Source: DASSTY01 sp035760645
GTDB lineage: Bacteria; Gemmatimonadota; Gemmatimonadetes; Gemmatimonadales; GWC2-71-9
DNA: 5,968 nt
Direction of reading: 5' to 3'
NCBI GenBank assembly: GCA_035760645.1
Contig: DASTSO010000059.1
Span: forward strand, 1-5,968
Made by a program: the position numbers and the translations under genes. Under the pieces are notes generated by a model. That model had not been told where the DNA came from, did not search any database, and worked only from the letters and a program-made list of their open reading frames with translations. This document shows positions 5,316 to 5,968 of this stretch, piece by piece (the stretch's first letter is position 1; each line of letters starts with the position of its first letter).

Positions 5316-5968
5316 ATGCTGAATCGCGTCATCGGATGGTCGGTCCGTAACCGGCTCCTCGTCGGGCTCTTCACCGCCGCGGTGGTCCTGCTGGGCATCC
5401 GCGCCGTGCGGCAGACGCCGCTCGAGGCGCTGCCCGACCTGAGCGACGTCCAGGTCATCGTGCAGACGGACTACGGCGAGCAGGCGCCGCGCATCATCGA
5501 GGACCAGGTCACCTATCCGATCGCTGCCGAGATGCTGAAGGTGCCCGGTGCGCGCACGGTCCGCGGCTACTCGTTCTTCGGCGTCTCGTTCGTGTACGTG
5601 ATCTTCGAGGACGGCACCGACCTCTACTGGGCCCGGAGCCGGGTGCTCGAGTACCTCAACGGCATCAAGGGGAAGCTGCCGCCGAACGTGGCGCCCGCGC
5701 TCGGCCCCGACGCGACGGGGCTGGGGTGGGTCTACCAGTACGCGCTGGAGGACACCACGGGCCGGCGGAGCCTCGCCGAGCTGCGCAGCCTGCAGGACTG
5801 GCATCTGCGCTATGCGCTCACCGCCGTGCCGGGCGTGTCGGAGGTGGCGTCCGTCGGGGGCTTCGAGAAGCAGTACCAGGTGGATCTCGACCCCGCGAAG
5901 CTGCAGGGCTACGGCATCCCGATCACGCGCGTCATGCAGGCGATCCAGAACGCCAACGCCGACGTCGG
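5316..5968 (+). CDS. cusA: Heavy-metal RND efflux pump, CusA/SilA-like, N-terminal part (cut by window end)
   Basis: The first 217 codons of an expected ~1,040-residue inner-membrane proton-driven pump are present, and the frame is open to the window end. Transmembrane helix 1 spans about 13-31. The porter-domain start contains EALPDLSDVQVIVQTDY (37-53), QVTYPIAAEMLKVPGARTVR (64-83), FEDGTDLYWARSRVLEYL (97-114), GPDATGLGWVYQYAL (130-144) and SLQDWHLRY (158-166). These match, almost word for word from memory, the CusA/SilA branch that exports Cu(I)/Ag(I). The divalent CzcA branch instead reads PDITNVQV and FKDGTDIYFAR at the corresponding places. The three methionines that bind metal in E. coli CusA and the transmembrane-4 proton-relay residues lie beyond the window, so function cannot be fully confirmed. 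The start ATG 5316 has GGAGGG at 5298-5303, 12 nt upstream, inside the end of the adaptor gene. Only 6 nt separate it from the adaptor stop, consistent with one operon. Confidence 0.93.
   Translation, partial: MLNRVIGWSVRNRLLVGLFTAAVVLLGIRAVRQTPLEALPDLSDVQVIVQTDYGEQAPRIIEDQVTYPIAAEMLKVPGARTVRGYSFFGVSFVYVIFEDGTDLYWARSRVLEYLNGIKGKLPPNVAPALGPDATGLGWVYQYALEDTTGRRSLAELRSLQDWHLRYALTAVPGVSEVASVGGFEKQYQVDLDPAKLQGYGIPITRVMQAIQNANADV

Noticed and set aside
3840..5804. 654-codon - strand frame across the adaptor and pump genes
   Set aside because: It is opposite to the CusB- and CusA-like genes, which account for the sequence. The predicted protein is low-complexity and rich in Arg, Gly, His and Asp, as expected from antisense translation.
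1..5968. Search for CRISPR arrays, tRNA genes, insertion-sequence ends and attachment sites
   Set aside because: No regularly spaced repeats, cloverleaf-like segments, transposase motifs or terminal inverted repeats were recognised by eye. Genes are tightly packed and uninterrupted.

Overview
The window is a GC-rich stretch, roughly 70% G+C by eye, from a Gram-negative bacterium. It encodes an outer-membrane channel, a periplasmic adaptor and an RND pump, which together imply a double membrane. High GC and codon choice would fit groups such as Gemmatimonadota, Rokubacteria or high-GC proteobacteria, but nothing here fixes the phylum. All recognised genes lie on the + strand.

Layout: (1) 1-274 is the 3' end of a gene whose product finishes with one transmembrane helix and a very histidine-rich tail, probably the C-terminus of an EamA/DMT-type transporter. 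(2) 275-391 is a short intergenic region with a hairpin that could cover the ribosome binding site of the next gene. (3) 392-2504 is a two-component system of the heavy-metal (CusRS/CopRS/SilRS) type: an OmpR-family response regulator and a membrane histidine kinase 16 nt apart. (4) 2505-2607 is a regulatory gap holding three hexamers spaced exactly 11 bp apart, followed 10 nt later by a -10-like element. This is the architecture expected for a promoter activated by an OmpR/PhoB-family regulator. (5) 2608-5968 is a tripartite heavy-metal efflux operon in the order outer-membrane channel (CusC-like), periplasmic adaptor (CusB-like), RND pump (CusA-like, cut by the window end). The first two genes overlap in ATGA and the third follows after 6 nt.

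Working model: the kinase senses excess Cu(I)/Ag(I) in the periplasm and phosphorylates the regulator, which binds the 11-bp repeats upstream of the channel gene and switches on the CBA pump. The pump then moves the metal from the periplasm or inner membrane out of the cell. The N-terminal pump sequence looks like the monovalent-cation CusA/SilA branch rather than the divalent CzcA branch. No separate CusF chaperone gene is present. Instead the adaptor ends in an unusual Met-triplet and PHAGH tail that may carry metal-binding sites. The window is largely a well-known resistance system. Its noteworthy points are the adaptor tail, the spaced operator and the His-rich neighbour.
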